From an uncultured Chloroflexota bacterium (GTDB lineage: Bacteria; Chloroflexota; Anaerolineae; Anaerolineales; Anaerolineaceae), in NCBI GenBank assembly GCA_902774215.1, contig CACYHU010000004.1, positions 1 to 64,000 on the forward strand: a stretch of 64,000 bases of DNA. The letters run 5' to 3'. The position numbers were made by a program, and so were the translations under genes. Positions 1 to 9,121 of the stretch are shown here, piece by piece; positions within the stretch are counted from its first letter, which is position 1, and each line of letters begins with the position of its first letter. The notes below the pieces were generated by a model. It made no database searches. It saw only the letters and a program-made list of their open reading frames with translations, and was not told the origin of the DNA.

Positions 1-133
1 GGGATTATAGTTTTTGAGTTCTTCAGAAATTCAGGGGATAATCGGGTAAAAAATGCCGGGATATGGCAGATGGTTATTAATAGCAGAGGAGAGAACCGCA
101 TATTTACAATTCTCTCCTCCAATAAAACTAAAC

Positions 134-943
134 TTATGCCGCCGGTTCGAGTCTCTGCCGCATACCAGAAATTGCTTCAGGATTGTTATCGATCAGAATA
201 CAATTTCTTCCGAGTTTCTGACAAACGGAGCCGGTTGTACCTGATCCTGCAAAGAAATCTAAAACCAGATCTCCTGGATTTGAGGATGTTTTAATAATCC
301 TCCTTAGGATGTTTTCAGGTTTTTGATTGGGATAGCCTGTTTTCTCTTTACTGTTTGTTCCCACGATTGTATTCCACCAGACATCGGTTTCTTTCTTCCC
401 TCTTTTGAGCTTCTCTTTGCCCGCTATTTCCGATCTATAGGGAATAAAGTCTATGGCATCATAGTGGAAAGTGTATTTTTTAGGATTTTTTGCATAAAAG
501 AGAATATTGTTATGCTTGGGTGCCCATCTTTTTCTGGATCTGCCGCCAAAATCAAAAGCCCAAATGATTTCATTGATAAATGAGTCACGCCCGAATATTC
601 TGTCCAACAGAATTTTGCAATAGTGTACCTCACGAAAATCATTATGAAAAAAAAGTGAACCATCCGGTTTTAAGATGCGATAGGCTTCACGAAGCCGGGG
701 TTCCAGAAAACCAATATAATCATCAAAAGAATCGTTATAGCCTTTGGTTTCAATTATTTCAGTTGAGTAACGTTTACCATGAAATCCTACGCGATCACCA
801 TTCTCGTCCGATGAGGTTCGAATCGTTTTCCTCTTTTGGACTTTACCGGTATTGAATGGCGGATCAATATAAATTAAATTAACAGATTCGCTTCCGATTT
901 TCTTCAACAATTCAAGGTTGTCGCCTTCACGAATATCTATCAT
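134..943 (-). CDS. Beta-class DNA N6-adenine or N4-cytosine methyltransferase
   Basis: Transfers a methyl group from S-adenosylmethionine to an exocyclic amino group of a DNA base. The 269-residue protein has the catalytic DPPF motif at residues 27-30 and the SAM-binding FFAGSGTTG at about 230-238. The catalytic motif precedes the SAM motif, which is the beta-class order (N6_N4_Mtase family). The long central segment, including a WWNTIVG stretch, is the likely target-recognition part. The start at 943 follows AAAGGA at good spacing. No restriction nuclease adjoins it; the nearest same-strand gene (1094-1276) is separated by a terminator-like hairpin. It therefore looks like an orphan or protective methylase. 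The family call is firm; the base methylated and the site are not visible. Confidence 0.93.
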   Translation of the reverse strand: MIDIREGDNLELLKKIGSESVNLIYIDPPFNTGKVQKRKTIRTSSDENGDRVGFHGKRYSTEIIETKGYNDSFDDYIGFLEPRLREAYRILKPDGSLFFHNDFREVHYCKILLDRIFGRDSFINEIIWAFDFGGRSRKRWAPKHNNILFYAKNPKKYTFHYDAIDFIPYRSEIAGKEKLKRGKKETDVWWNTIVGTNSKEKTGYPNQKPENILRRIIKTSSNPGDLVLDFFAGSGTTGSVCQKLGRNCILIDNNPEAISGMRQRLEPAA

Positions 944-1019
944 TTATCATCCTTTCCTTTACAAATCAGTGAAACGGGGACAAGAATGTCAACAAAATAA
1001 CCGGTGATAATAATAGAAA

Positions 1020-1056
1020 AGACACCCGGAGATGTTCCTGAGTGCCTTTTTCCTCA
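1020..1056 (-). terminator. Imperfect hairpin with flanking T-runs
   Basis: CACCCGGA pairs imperfectly with TCCTGAGTG. The hairpin is followed by TTTTT on the plus side and TTTT on the minus side. It lies between the end of the 60-aa gene and the start of the methyltransferase, so it probably ends the minus-strand transcript of 1094-1276. Confidence 0.35.
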
Positions 1057-1093
1057 ATATTTTGATGACTATACCGATTTTGTCGATCGGTTG

Positions 1094-1276
1094 CTATTTT
1101 CTTTTCAGATAATACAGAATATCCTTCAAAAAGTAATTCCCGTTTTTCTCGGTACATTGTAATCTGCCGCTATTGTAATACGGACATCCCGTACATCCCG
1201 CACTCCTTATACACTTTGACAAGGCTTTAATAGTTTCAAAAATATCATGTGCCGGATAATAATTATTATCGCTCAT
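1094..1276 (-). CDS. Small Cys-rich protein of unknown function (60 aa)
   Basis: I do not recognise a named family. The protein has four cysteines in a compact pattern, CIRSAGCTGCPYY followed by a fourth Cys about ten residues on. This looks like a small metal-binding knuckle of the kind common in phage and plasmid hypothetical proteins. The start at 1276 has AAAGGA nine bases upstream, which supports real translation. A C-terminal basic tail ends in LKRK. It precedes the orphan methyltransferase on the same strand but a hairpin lies between them. The function cannot be told from sequence. Confidence 0.55.
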   Translation of the reverse strand: MSDNNYYPAHDIFETIKALSKCIRSAGCTGCPYYNSGRLQCTEKNGNYFLKDILYYLKRK

Positions 1277-1861
1277 TAATCAGGTCCTTTCTTCTTTTCA
1301 ATACCTGTAAAATATGTTTTGCAGGGAACAATCCGTCCGCATTTTTACTTCACTCAGACAGGGTAATCAATGGAATCAGTTTTTCATAATGCATCTCCTT
1401 TGCAATATATGGTTACATTTGATATTATTCCCGGGTCTGCAGGATTTTGGAAAATGAAATCCTGAAAATGGCAGTTTTGCCTATGACAGACATCATTTGA
1501 CACAGAAATGAACCGATGTCCTGGACATCCCGGCATGTGTTATGCACATTTGTGAACCGATTCATCCTATTCCATACATAAGAATCAGGTCGCCAAAGCA
1601 AACTGTAAATCAGCAAATTGTGTCAATAAAATTACTTCTAAAAATGCTCCTATTCTTTGAACTTCTCTCCACATATGAAGCGAAGTTACCGATGGCAGAA
1701 TGACGGAGCATCTTTTTTTATCAGCATTATCAGTTATACTTTTTCAATCCCTGCGTTTATTCCCCGCTGGGTTATCTGTCAGTTTTTCCATACCTGTCGA
1801 CCACGGGGATGAAAATCCCCGGAGGGTTTCGGCGTTCGGCGCCATCATCGGGACAGGGAGT
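1277..1861. other. Non-coding stretch with one palindromic repeat
   Basis: No credible gene. It contains a 28-bp imperfect palindrome (1660-1687) nested inside a 7-bp inverted repeat, ATGCTCC at 1644-1650 and GGAGCAT at 1705-1711, followed by seven T. The whole can fold as a plus-strand terminator-like structure. Confidence 0.5.
1660..1687. repeat. 28-bp dispersed palindromic repeat, copy A
   Basis: AACTTC at the left end and GAAGTT at the right end, exactly 28 bp overall. The same unit occurs at 30996-31023, 38511-38538 and 50374-50401; the last is in opposite orientation relative to this copy. All four copies lie outside genes. Confidence 0.7.
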
Positions 1862-2074
1862 TTATTCTGCTGACTCCTCGAGCGCAGGGAGCCCCGCATA
1901 CTTGGCTTTTTCCTCAGCTTCTTTTTGTTCAAGATAGCAATCGGGACAGAGCATAACATTATCCCCCCACCATGCCGACTTATTGTCCGCCTTGCTGCGG
2001 TTGCGACCATACACAAACTTTTCATAGTACACCCCGCATATTTCACACTTGTAAATTTCTTTAGTTTTTCTCAT
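1862..2074 (-). CDS. Small zinc-ribbon-like protein (70 aa)
   Basis: The reading frame extends further upstream, but the ATG at 2074 has AGGAG at correct spacing and is the likely start. The protein begins with a CEICG knuckle near residue 10 and has CPDCY near residue 42: two CxxC pairs about 30 residues apart, the layout of a small zinc ribbon. A Lys/Glu-rich helical tail follows. No enzymatic motif is visible. Such proteins often bind nucleic acid or act as adaptors in mobile elements, but that is inference. It stands alone on its strand, with an AT-rich region upstream. Confidence 0.6.
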   Translation of the reverse strand: MRKTKEIYKCEICGVYYEKFVYGRNRSKADNKSAWWGDNVMLCPDCYLEQKEAEEKAKYAGLPALEESAE

Positions 2075-2354
2075 TTTGTTTTTTCTCCTGCGTATCCCCG
2101 CCGGGTATTTTGATATATGTTTTATACAAACTTCAGTAATCCACAATGTAATTTTTTTGCAAGGAAAACCACTTATAAGAGATAACAGGAAATAAACAAA
2201 TTGCAAAATTCAATCTCCTGTTATAATAGATTCATATTTACTAATAATCGCTGCAGGATTCGAATGATAATGAAAACACCGCAGTCAAATCAAGATTGAA
2301 GATCAATCAAAAACTTCCGGATCAGTATCACTTGAAAAGAAACGGATATGTGAA

Positions 2355-3497
2355 ATGAAAAACCGATATTCCTTACTGCCAGGAACCAGAAACAGAAAAC
2401 TTGCACTAGAGTTCCCCAGAACCTGCTTCAATTGGGCATATCTAAAAACGGAATACGCTTATCATGGATTAAAATCCATAGCACAAAAAAATGGTTTTGT
2501 CTTACTTCCATTCAGTGACAAAACCATTTATTTTCGTCATTTCTCCAATGAGAGATATCGTTTTTATTCGGGGAAAAAAGTACGATTACGAAAATACTCA
2601 AGTTCTCTAAAGGATGAAAACTATGAGATTCGAGGGTGTGCAGAAAACAGCAACCTCTCATTAACCGCAAGGATGGTTCTGCTATGGCTGGAATACTTTT
2701 CCATCATCAGTCTGGAAAATATAAAAGAAAAAAAGGTTATATATGAGACAACCAGATATTGGAGATATTATATTTCAAATGAGACTGGCTCCCGATTCAT
2801 GTCATTCGATGAGCTAAAACAGACAGTTGGTTTTCCAAATCGAAAAAACGATTATTATTTCAAAAAAAAAGTTTTGCAGAGTGTGATAGAGCTCGCATCA
2901 GTTTCATTCAGATACCTTAATTCGCCAAAAACTTCCGGTCGTGAACCGTACTGGTCCATGTGGTATCCAATATTGAGCAATCAGACTTCCGCAATTAGTT
3001 CCGGAATCAATAAACAGAATTTTCTGGAGGTAAAACCGTCATATGCCTATAAATTTGATCAAAATTATGGAAAAGTGATGATTTTCCCCGAATATGGATT
3101 AAGAATTTATGAAGAAAAGGATGCCATCCTGTTTTTTCTTGTCAGTTATATATCCTACAGGTTTTCAATGAGTCAGCGAACAGATAAAGAAAAGATGAAA
3201 ATCGGTTCCAAAGCACTGCTTGAACATATCCCATCATTTCACAGTTTGAAAGACATCAGGGAAAACCATAATTCGCGTTACAAGGAAATGCTGATAAAAC
3301 CTTTATGGGACAATATCAAACGTTTGCCGAATGGTGCTGAAGCAAGGTTCTGTCCAAAGGATGACTTACCGTCAAAAATCGGTGACGAAGAATATCCGAA
3401 TTACAAAGATTTGCTGCAAGGATATTTTCTTTTTGACGTTTCGGATTATTGTGATACCATAAAAAAAATGATACAATACTATTCTGCTGAATATTAA
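2355..3497 (+). CDS. Putative plasmid replication initiator-like protein (winged helix)
   Basis: A 380-residue basic protein. The segment FDELKQTVGFPN then KKKVLQSVIELASVSF (about residues 150-190) resembles the first winged-helix domain of Rep_3 initiators. A later block (ILFFLVSYISYRF, then KALLEHIPSF) resembles the second half of Clostridial Rep-like proteins. It lies next to a convergent ParB-like gene, the arrangement expected of a plasmid maintenance region. A TATAAT sits near 2222; no strong ribosome binding site precedes the ATG at 2355. No iterons are seen beside it. It might instead be a cargo DNA-binding protein; the assignment rests on fold-level resemblance. Confidence 0.45.
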   Translation: MKNRYSLLPGTRNRKLALEFPRTCFNWAYLKTEYAYHGLKSIAQKNGFVLLPFSDKTIYFRHFSNERYRFYSGKKVRLRKYSSSLKDENYEIRGCAENSNLSLTARMVLLWLEYFSIISLENIKEKKVIYETTRYWRYYISNETGSRFMSFDELKQTVGFPNRKNDYYFKKKVLQSVIELASVSFRYLNSPKTSGREPYWSMWYPILSNQTSAISSGINKQNFLEVKPSYAYKFDQNYGKVMIFPEYGLRIYEEKDAILFFLVSYISYRFSMSQRTDKEKMKIGSKALLEHIPSFHSLKDIRENHNSRYKEMLIKPLWDNIKRLPNGAEARFCPKDDLPSKIGDEEYPNYKDLLQGYFLFDVSDYCDTIKKMIQYYSAEY

Positions 3498-3572
3498 AAT
3501 CAGAATCGTGAATTTATGTGAAATAATTCGATTGGATATAAAGGTTACAATTCACAATCTGATATAAAAAGA

Positions 3573-5021
3573 TCAAATCGTTATCAGTACCCCGTCAATC
3601 TCTTTTTTCACATTGATTCTGGCTTTACGGTACCGGTCTGCAGTCTCGAACATTTTCCGCATCATCAATATTCTTTCCGAATCATCACAATAGTTTTTTA
3701 TTTTTAATGAAATTTGATCTTCAGGTACACCATATGAAGTACGGCTGATAAAACGAAACAGGGACTGATAAAAATCGCTGTCAGGATCTTCCGAATATGA
3801 GGAAAATGAAACTGAGTTGTACAAAACACTGCTTTCCTGATCCTGAACGGGAACAACAGCTGCAAAATTCACGGTAAACAGCATTGGATATGCCTCGGAC
3901 AGAGATTTATAAACGTCATAGCAACTTTCGAAATTGTTAAAATATTTACCGGCTGATTTCGGAAATCTGTCATCCTGCCACAGACGATCCAAGATCAGAA
4001 GATTATCCGGGTCTATTAGGATCATCTGATCGCGGCATAACAGATAGAAAAATTTCAGAACATGTTTTGAAATTTTCTTCGTTTTTGTTTTGGAAGCCTT
4101 TGCATCGGCTTCTTTCCGTGCCATAGTCTCCTTGTAGATGTTCTGGAACAAAGCAATACCGTCTCTGCTGAATCCGTACATGGGGGTAAAACTGTCCCTG
4201 CCTTCTTCATCGCCCGGAAGCAAAGGAGTAAGAATATCTTCAGGCGCGACAGAATATTCAGGTAAAGGACGATCCTTTCCGGCTGCAACGGCATCAAAGT
4301 CAGATTTGATATATCCGATAATTCGATCCCTTACAGGTATGTCTTCCCGCGACTTGACCGCATTTTTCAGACGTTCCACACCGTCGTCTTTGTTTGCGAT
4401 AAGATAATCTGTCAAAATTTTCTGATCATCAGGAGGCAGCTGCTTATAAAGACTTGCTGCGAGATTGACAATTCCCTGATGCACTTTTTCCTCCTGATAT
4501 GCTTCACCGAGAGAAGGGTATTTCCGGGCGGTCTTGTAGGCACTGTCAAGGCTTCGGAGTGTGTGATACGGAAGTCCTGTCTCCAATGCCAGCACTTCGA
4601 ATTTTTTCCTGGTGATCGTCAGGATATCGGAAAAGAGTTTTCCTTTATCGTAGGAGTTTCTGCTAGCAAAATCGTTTTCGTACAAATATTTCACAGCATC
4701 CCAGTCCAATGTCAGATCTTCTGGCAAAATGTTAACGATAACTGAAGAAAAACCGGATTTTATAGCTGCGTAGAGCCGTTTCTGTCCGTATATCAGCTGA
4801 TAACGGTGGCCGTCAGAAACAGGAACGACATAAATCGCGAACTGTTTTCCACGCCCCAGATCTTTCATAACCATGGAAAGAAATGCCGGATCTTCCTTTT
4901 CTTCTGCCGATGAGAAATACACCCGGGAAAGAGCATCATCCAGGTTTACGATATCTGTAAGTGAAATCGTAGTCTGGACAAATTTTTTGAGCTTATTCTG
5001 ATCCGGGTTTCGCTTTCTCAT
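3573..5021 (-). CDS. ParB-like partition or nuclease-domain protein
   Basis: Residues about 55-110 carry a ParB/Srx-type N-terminal domain, with YVVPV, then HRYQLIYGQKRLYAAIKSG in the position of the ParB 'GERR' box. A helical HTH-like segment follows (VLALETGLPYHTLRSLDSAYK, about 150-180), as in ParB/RepB proteins. At 482 residues it is longer than a usual ParB; the C-terminal half is unrecognised. The start at 5021 has CAGGAG at ideal spacing. It would bind centromere-like sites and help segregate the replicon, but no ParA ATPase is present in the window. Convergent with the Rep-like gene. Confidence 0.7.
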   Translation of the reverse strand: MRKRNPDQNKLKKFVQTTISLTDIVNLDDALSRVYFSSAEEKEDPAFLSMVMKDLGRGKQFAIYVVPVSDGHRYQLIYGQKRLYAAIKSGFSSVIVNILPEDLTLDWDAVKYLYENDFASRNSYDKGKLFSDILTITRKKFEVLALETGLPYHTLRSLDSAYKTARKYPSLGEAYQEEKVHQGIVNLAASLYKQLPPDDQKILTDYLIANKDDGVERLKNAVKSREDIPVRDRIIGYIKSDFDAVAAGKDRPLPEYSVAPEDILTPLLPGDEEGRDSFTPMYGFSRDGIALFQNIYKETMARKEADAKASKTKTKKISKHVLKFFYLLCRDQMILIDPDNLLILDRLWQDDRFPKSAGKYFNNFESCYDVYKSLSEAYPMLFTVNFAAVVPVQDQESSVLYNSVSFSSYSEDPDSDFYQSLFRFISRTSYGVPEDQISLKIKNYCDDSERILMMRKMFETADRYRKARINVKKEIDGVLITI

Positions 5022-5256
5022 AATGTATCTCCTGTTCTCATGTCACTATTTATTATAAGTCATGAATTGGGATAAAGGAAAAACAGAATAAAAAAACGCA
5101 GCCCCGAAAATTTTAATTAAACAGCTTGGATAACGAATATGAAGGTCAGTGGGATGCCCGCTAAGATTATCCACGAACAATTGAAAAGCACTTTGAGACA
5201 TGTTATAGCTTTATTCTTCTGATGTATTATTGTCAATCATTGTTATAAATGCCTAT

Positions 5257-5641
5257 TTAATGAAGCCAATTATTTATAAATCCATCAAGCTGTTTTCTAA
5301 TAACCGGAAAAGAACAATTCAAATCCAACGTTTTTACACCAATTTTGTTCCCGTCCATCATATAGTCTACATTGGGATTCTGCCCATCAACATTTGCATA
5401 TAAAAGCATTCCGCTGACACTTTTGTCAGAAAACCGATCTTTGTTTTTCACATATGTATATATTTGATACAAGTTGTGTGAATGTATTGTTTTGTTCCTA
5501 TATAGAGAATTAAGAGAATTAATTTGCAATTATGATTCATAATATTTTGCATCAATAATTAGTGTTTTTTCCAAAGTATTCAATCATGATATCCGATTTC
5601 ATTCTTGGAAGCAGTCCCCTAATATCATCATCCAGATTCCA
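5257..5641 (-). pseudogene. McrC/LlaJI-like nuclease C-terminal fragment
   Basis: Reading across frames gives LLPRMKSDIMI, then TLIIDAKYYES, an in-frame TAA, then LYQIYTYVKNKD, GMLLYA and KTLDLN. The IxxDAKYY stretch is the PD-(D/E)XK catalytic core, and the following blocks match the C-terminus of McrC/LlaJI-type restriction subunits. The frame is broken by a shift near 5580 and by the TAA just after DAKYYES, so it is non-functional. The N-terminal domain and any McrB GTPase are absent. It is joined directly to a C5-methyltransferase fragment. Confidence 0.7.
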
Positions 5642-5833
5642 ATCTATTTCTCCGAGTTTATCAATATCAAGTGTGTGAACGTCTTCACAGTACACAGTTT
5701 CTGGAAAATCTTTGCATATATTTCTTGTATATGTTTTACAGGTATCTGAATCATAATCATTTGCCCACTTATGAACGGGATATTTTTCTTCAATTCTTGT
5801 CATTTCCAGTAACAGATGTACGTCACATACCAC
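5642..5833 (-). pseudogene. C5-cytosine methyltransferase N-terminal fragment
   Basis: The segment VHKWANDYDSDTCKTYTRN and the following VYCEDVHTLDIDKLGEID closely resemble residues 32-76 of the intact Dcm at 41732-42784 (VHEWANDYDENTCRTYCRN). It lacks motif I upstream and PCxx/ENV downstream, and passes straight into the McrC-like fragment. It is a deletion remnant of a related restriction-modification locus. Confidence 0.75.
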
Positions 5834-6282
5834 ATAGCTGATGTTTTTGTGTTTTCAAATAAAATGCCGCATCAGTCGTGTACAGCGGCTCCATAAAAAT
5901 CAGATATAAAACGGGCTATGAATACTCTGTCAATTTTCCCCTTGCCGCGTTTCATACGCACTGGATACAGCATTTTGATATACACTGACATCTTCCAGGA
6001 AACATTCCGACAAGATTTTTGTTTCCAATCGGGCACTGATTTGTTTTCGTGGTCTGATGTTCCGTTACTATAGTTATGACAACAATGTCTACAACATATC
6101 GTTTCTTTTCACAACGAAATACATTCCCGTTCGCCAGACACTCAGAAATTAACCTGGTACCCTTGTATACCTGCGGTACATAATTCTGAACTTATCGTAA
6201 CGAGCAATTATGATCATTATTATTCTTTGAAGAATACTGTTATACTTTTATCCAAAGTTGACGCTCAATCCGGAGGGTTCAT
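5834..6282. other. Intergenic stretch, no gene seen
   Basis: AT-rich with no credible reading frame on either strand. The last 60 bases hold a TTATAC hexamer and the GGAGGG ribosome binding site of the next gene. Confidence 0.4.
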
Positions 6283-8418
6283 ATGGCAGAAAATGTTACG
6301 ATTACTTTCAGTAAACACTATTTCAGTAGTTTAAATAAACTTCCTTCTGATGTTCAAGAAGAATTTACCAAGTCAACGTTAGTTTTCATGATGAACCCAA
6401 ATCACAACAGTTTGTATGTGAAGCCTTGGAAAAGCAACGGAAAAAAGACTGTTGTTTTTGAATTTCGGGTATCTATAAAATACAGATGTCTTTTTCTTGA
6501 TTTAGGATGTAAACACTATATGTTCATTTTGGCATGTCACCATAATGAAACGAATAATGGAAACAAAATAAAAGGATTCCTTGGCGGTACTTTTGATTAT
6601 GAAACAGGACAAGTAATTCCAGATGAATCAAAGATAGATGAACTTGTTTCTGAAATAGAAGCAACAGCAGCACCAAAAGAGAAGAAGGAGAAGATGCTGT
6701 TTGATGACCTTTCAGAAAGACAACTACGTCAAATGAGAATTCCGGCAGAACTGTTCCCGGTTATCCACAAAATTCCGGATATCGAAACACTGAAAGCTCT
6801 TGAAGAAAAACTTACTGAAGATACATATAACGCCTTGCTCTGGTATGCAGAAGGCGATTCAATAGACGATATCGTCCAAACGATTTACGGAGAAAACGCA
6901 ATCCGTAACGATAGCGACCAGGATTCTGTCCAAGTCAAACCTTTTATATCAAGCAGCTTTATCACGATTGACAGTATTTCTGAATATGAGAAAATTTTGT
7001 CGGGCTCACTTGAAGCTTGGCGGATTTTTCTGCATCCGGAACAACGCTATCTTTCAGAGAAAAATTTCAAAGGTTCCGCAAAAGTTACTGGCGGAGCAGG
7101 AACCGGAAAAACGGTAACAGCAATGCACCGGGCAAAGTGGATCGCAGAGCATCTAAAAAATGGACAGAAAGTTTTCTTTACTACCTTTACCAAAAATCTG
7201 ACAGAGGATATCCGAGTTAATTTGCGAAAGTTATGTCCCGATTCAACGGTTTTCAACCGTATAGAGATCGACAACATTGATAACTGGGCGGTTCTTTATT
7301 TTCAGCAATTTAACAAAGAAGATACCGTTGAATATAACCTCAACGATGTATGGAAAAAGGCTTATAAAAAAAACCCGGATCCGGAACTTCAACAGACATT
7401 TTTTGTGGAAGAGTGGGAACGTGTACTAGTGCCAAATGAGGCATTTGATCTTGAAAGCTATCTGGCATCTCCAAGACGTGGACGGCGGCAGCTGCCTGGT
7501 GGAAAAAAGAAGAAGGAAGCGATATGGCCAGTATTTCAGGCTTTCATGGACATCTGCAAGGAAAGACATATTCTGGATATTCAAAGGATCATGATTGCCT
7601 GTATAAAACATCTTCAGACACGAACAACACCTCTATATGAGTCTGTCATCGTTGATGAAGGACAGGATTTCAGTCCGACAGCTTATAAGCTTCTCCGTGC
7701 CATGACATCGCCGGATCATCCGAATGATTTATTTATCGTTGGGGATTCCAGACAGCGAATCTATAATCATAAGCAGTCGCTTTCTTCAAATAACATCAAG
7801 GTTCGCGGCCGCAGTTACAGACTTCGATTGAATTATCGAACAACAGATGAAATCCGTTCTTCAGCGCTTCATATTCTTGACGGAATTCGATTTGATGATA
7901 TGGATGGAAATGAAGATCCTGTCAGCGGTTATCGTTCGATGATTCATGGAAATGATCCTGTCTTCAAAACGTTTCCAGATGAAATCCAGGAAGTGAAATT
8001 TATCCATTCGCAGATAGAGCAGTATCGTGAACAGGGCGTTCAATTGAAGGATATCTGCCTGGTGAGTGCTTCCAAGCGACAATGCGATAAATATAAGGGA
8101 ATGCTTGAAAACCAGGGAATCCCATGTATAACATTAGAGAGAGAAAGGGATGACCGCTCCATCGATGGGGTTCGCATCAGTACTATGTACCGAGTCAAAG
8201 GACTGGAGTTTAATCACATTCTGATCGCTGGTGTTGATTCGCGGCATTTTCCACAGAAGTATCTGCTTACACCGGAAATGAGTGATGAACAGCGTGAAGA
8301 AGTACTGAAGACGAATCGCTGTCTTCTTTATGTCTCCATGACCCGTGCCAAGATGACCGTTGTCGTCACTGCTCCTGGCGAGATGACAGAACTGATTCCA
8401 ACTGATCTTGTCAAATAA
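6283..8418 (+). CDS. RelE/ParE-like domain fused to UvrD-type SF1 helicase
   Basis: Residues 1-90 read as a RelE/ParE-fold toxin-like domain (SKHYFSSLNKLPSDVQEEF near the N-terminus, then FEFRVSIKYRCLFLD). The rest is a superfamily I UvrD/Rep helicase with all motifs intact: Walker A GGAGTGKT (about 270-277), DEGQ of motif II (about 458), VGDSRQRIY (III), LNYRTT (IV), YRVKGLEFNHI (V) and LYVSMTRAK (VI). It should be an ATP-driven 3'-5' DNA translocase or helicase. The ATG at 6283 follows GGAGGG. A paralogue with the same architecture but decayed motifs lies at 22412-24487. In both loci a protein with an 'LSNG' domain is nearby. A defence role is likely from context but unproven. Confidence 0.88.
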   Translation: MAENVTITFSKHYFSSLNKLPSDVQEEFTKSTLVFMMNPNHNSLYVKPWKSNGKKTVVFEFRVSIKYRCLFLDLGCKHYMFILACHHNETNNGNKIKGFLGGTFDYETGQVIPDESKIDELVSEIEATAAPKEKKEKMLFDDLSERQLRQMRIPAELFPVIHKIPDIETLKALEEKLTEDTYNALLWYAEGDSIDDIVQTIYGENAIRNDSDQDSVQVKPFISSSFITIDSISEYEKILSGSLEAWRIFLHPEQRYLSEKNFKGSAKVTGGAGTGKTVTAMHRAKWIAEHLKNGQKVFFTTFTKNLTEDIRVNLRKLCPDSTVFNRIEIDNIDNWAVLYFQQFNKEDTVEYNLNDVWKKAYKKNPDPELQQTFFVEEWERVLVPNEAFDLESYLASPRRGRRQLPGGKKKKEAIWPVFQAFMDICKERHILDIQRIMIACIKHLQTRTTPLYESVIVDEGQDFSPTAYKLLRAMTSPDHPNDLFIVGDSRQRIYNHKQSLSSNNIKVRGRSYRLRLNYRTTDEIRSSALHILDGIRFDDMDGNEDPVSGYRSMIHGNDPVFKTFPDEIQEVKFIHSQIEQYREQGVQLKDICLVSASKRQCDKYKGMLENQGIPCITLERERDDRSIDGVRISTMYRVKGLEFNHILIAGVDSRHFPQKYLLTPEMSDEQREEVLKTNRCLLYVSMTRAKMTVVVTAPGEMTELIPTDLVK

Positions 8419-8575
8419 TTTAAGCTATTGTGATTACTGCGTGGTTATATTTTCTCAAAATTTTATAGAATTCTCTTCTCACATACGCATTTCAGGAGTA
8501 GCATTTTACTGGAATGCTTGTAAAAGCATGTCATTTGTCATATTGCTAAAATAGCAGTTTTGGTGTAAAGTAATA

Positions 8576-8706
8576 GATACCTATGAAGAGTGTGTGAGAG
8601 ACAAGCTCGATGACCGCACAACAACCTGCCGAGAGGTAAGGTGCTAAAGCTTGACCGATAGGATACATTCGATTATAAGATCCTGTCGGTGCCGATAGGA
8701 TCTTTT
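8576..8706 (+). promoter_or_regulatory. S-box (SAM-I-like) riboswitch with intrinsic terminator
   Basis: The aptamer shows a SAM-I layout: P1 CCTAT (8580-8584) with ATAGG (8658-8662); P2 with a GATGA kink-turn half (8609-8613); AACAACC (8620-8626) in place of the usual GGCAACC; a small P3, ACCT with AGGT; and AAGGTGCTAA (8638-8647), the S-box signature. It is followed by a terminator, AGATCCTGTCGG with CCGATAGGATCT (8678-8703), then TTTT. An upstream copy of CCGATAGGAT (8655-8664) can pair with the same terminator arm, so an antiterminator switch is evident. The ligand is presumably S-adenosylmethionine. Confidence 0.72.
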
Positions 8707-8710
8707 ATTT

Positions 8711-8744
8711 ACGTCTCTTCATGGAAATTTATTATAGGAGACGT
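8711..8744 (+). promoter_or_regulatory. Inverted repeat covering the ribosome binding site
   Basis: ACGTCTC (8711-8717) is perfectly complementary to GAGACGT (8738-8744). The right arm includes the GGAG that precedes the ATG at 8747. This could form a second, translational control layer after the riboswitch terminator. Confidence 0.55.
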
Positions 8745-8746
8745 AT

Positions 8747-9121
8747 ATGTTGAAAAATAAACGTACGATCAGGGACCTGACCGAACTTCAGGGACGTATA
8801 TATCTTTATTTCCCGAACAGTATCATTCGGGATCAGTTTATAACGGATGCCGCGGAAGAAGGTGTCACTTATGGTGACGGCGTATCTCTTACAGAGCGGG
8901 AACCGGATTCCATCATGGCCCTGAATGTAAACATGACCGTAAATTTTGTCGGTTTTGCAGGGCGTATGCACTTTATCCAGCCTTCTTCAGAATCAGAAAT
9001 TCGGTCAAATCCACTCATCCGTGTTGATTACGGACGTTATGCTGCGGGAGATGAGTATTACATTCTCGAATACCGGATGGTCAAACAGCAGTATCTCCTG
9101 AGCGACATTGATTTTCGTTGA
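8747..9121 (+). CDS. Riboswitch-controlled 124-aa protein of unknown function
   Basis: Preceded by the S-box-like riboswitch and by GGAG inside a hairpin. The protein reads as a compact globular domain: LTELQGRIYLYFPN, then TYGDGVSLTEREPDSIMALN, then NFVGFAGRMHF, and RVDYGRYAAGDEYYI near the C-terminus. From memory, similar 'FGDG..PTER..D.I.AL' proteins occur as hypotheticals in Lachnospiraceae phages and conjugative elements; none has a function known to me. There are no cysteines, signal peptide or membrane segment, so it should be cytoplasmic. Since its leader probably senses SAM, a link to methyl-donor status or DNA methylation is a reasonable guess, not a finding. Confidence 0.8.
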   Translation: MLKNKRTIRDLTELQGRIYLYFPNSIIRDQFITDAAEEGVTYGDGVSLTEREPDSIMALNVNMTVNFVGFAGRMHFIQPSSESEIRSNPLIRVDYGRYAAGDEYYILEYRMVKQQYLLSDIDFR

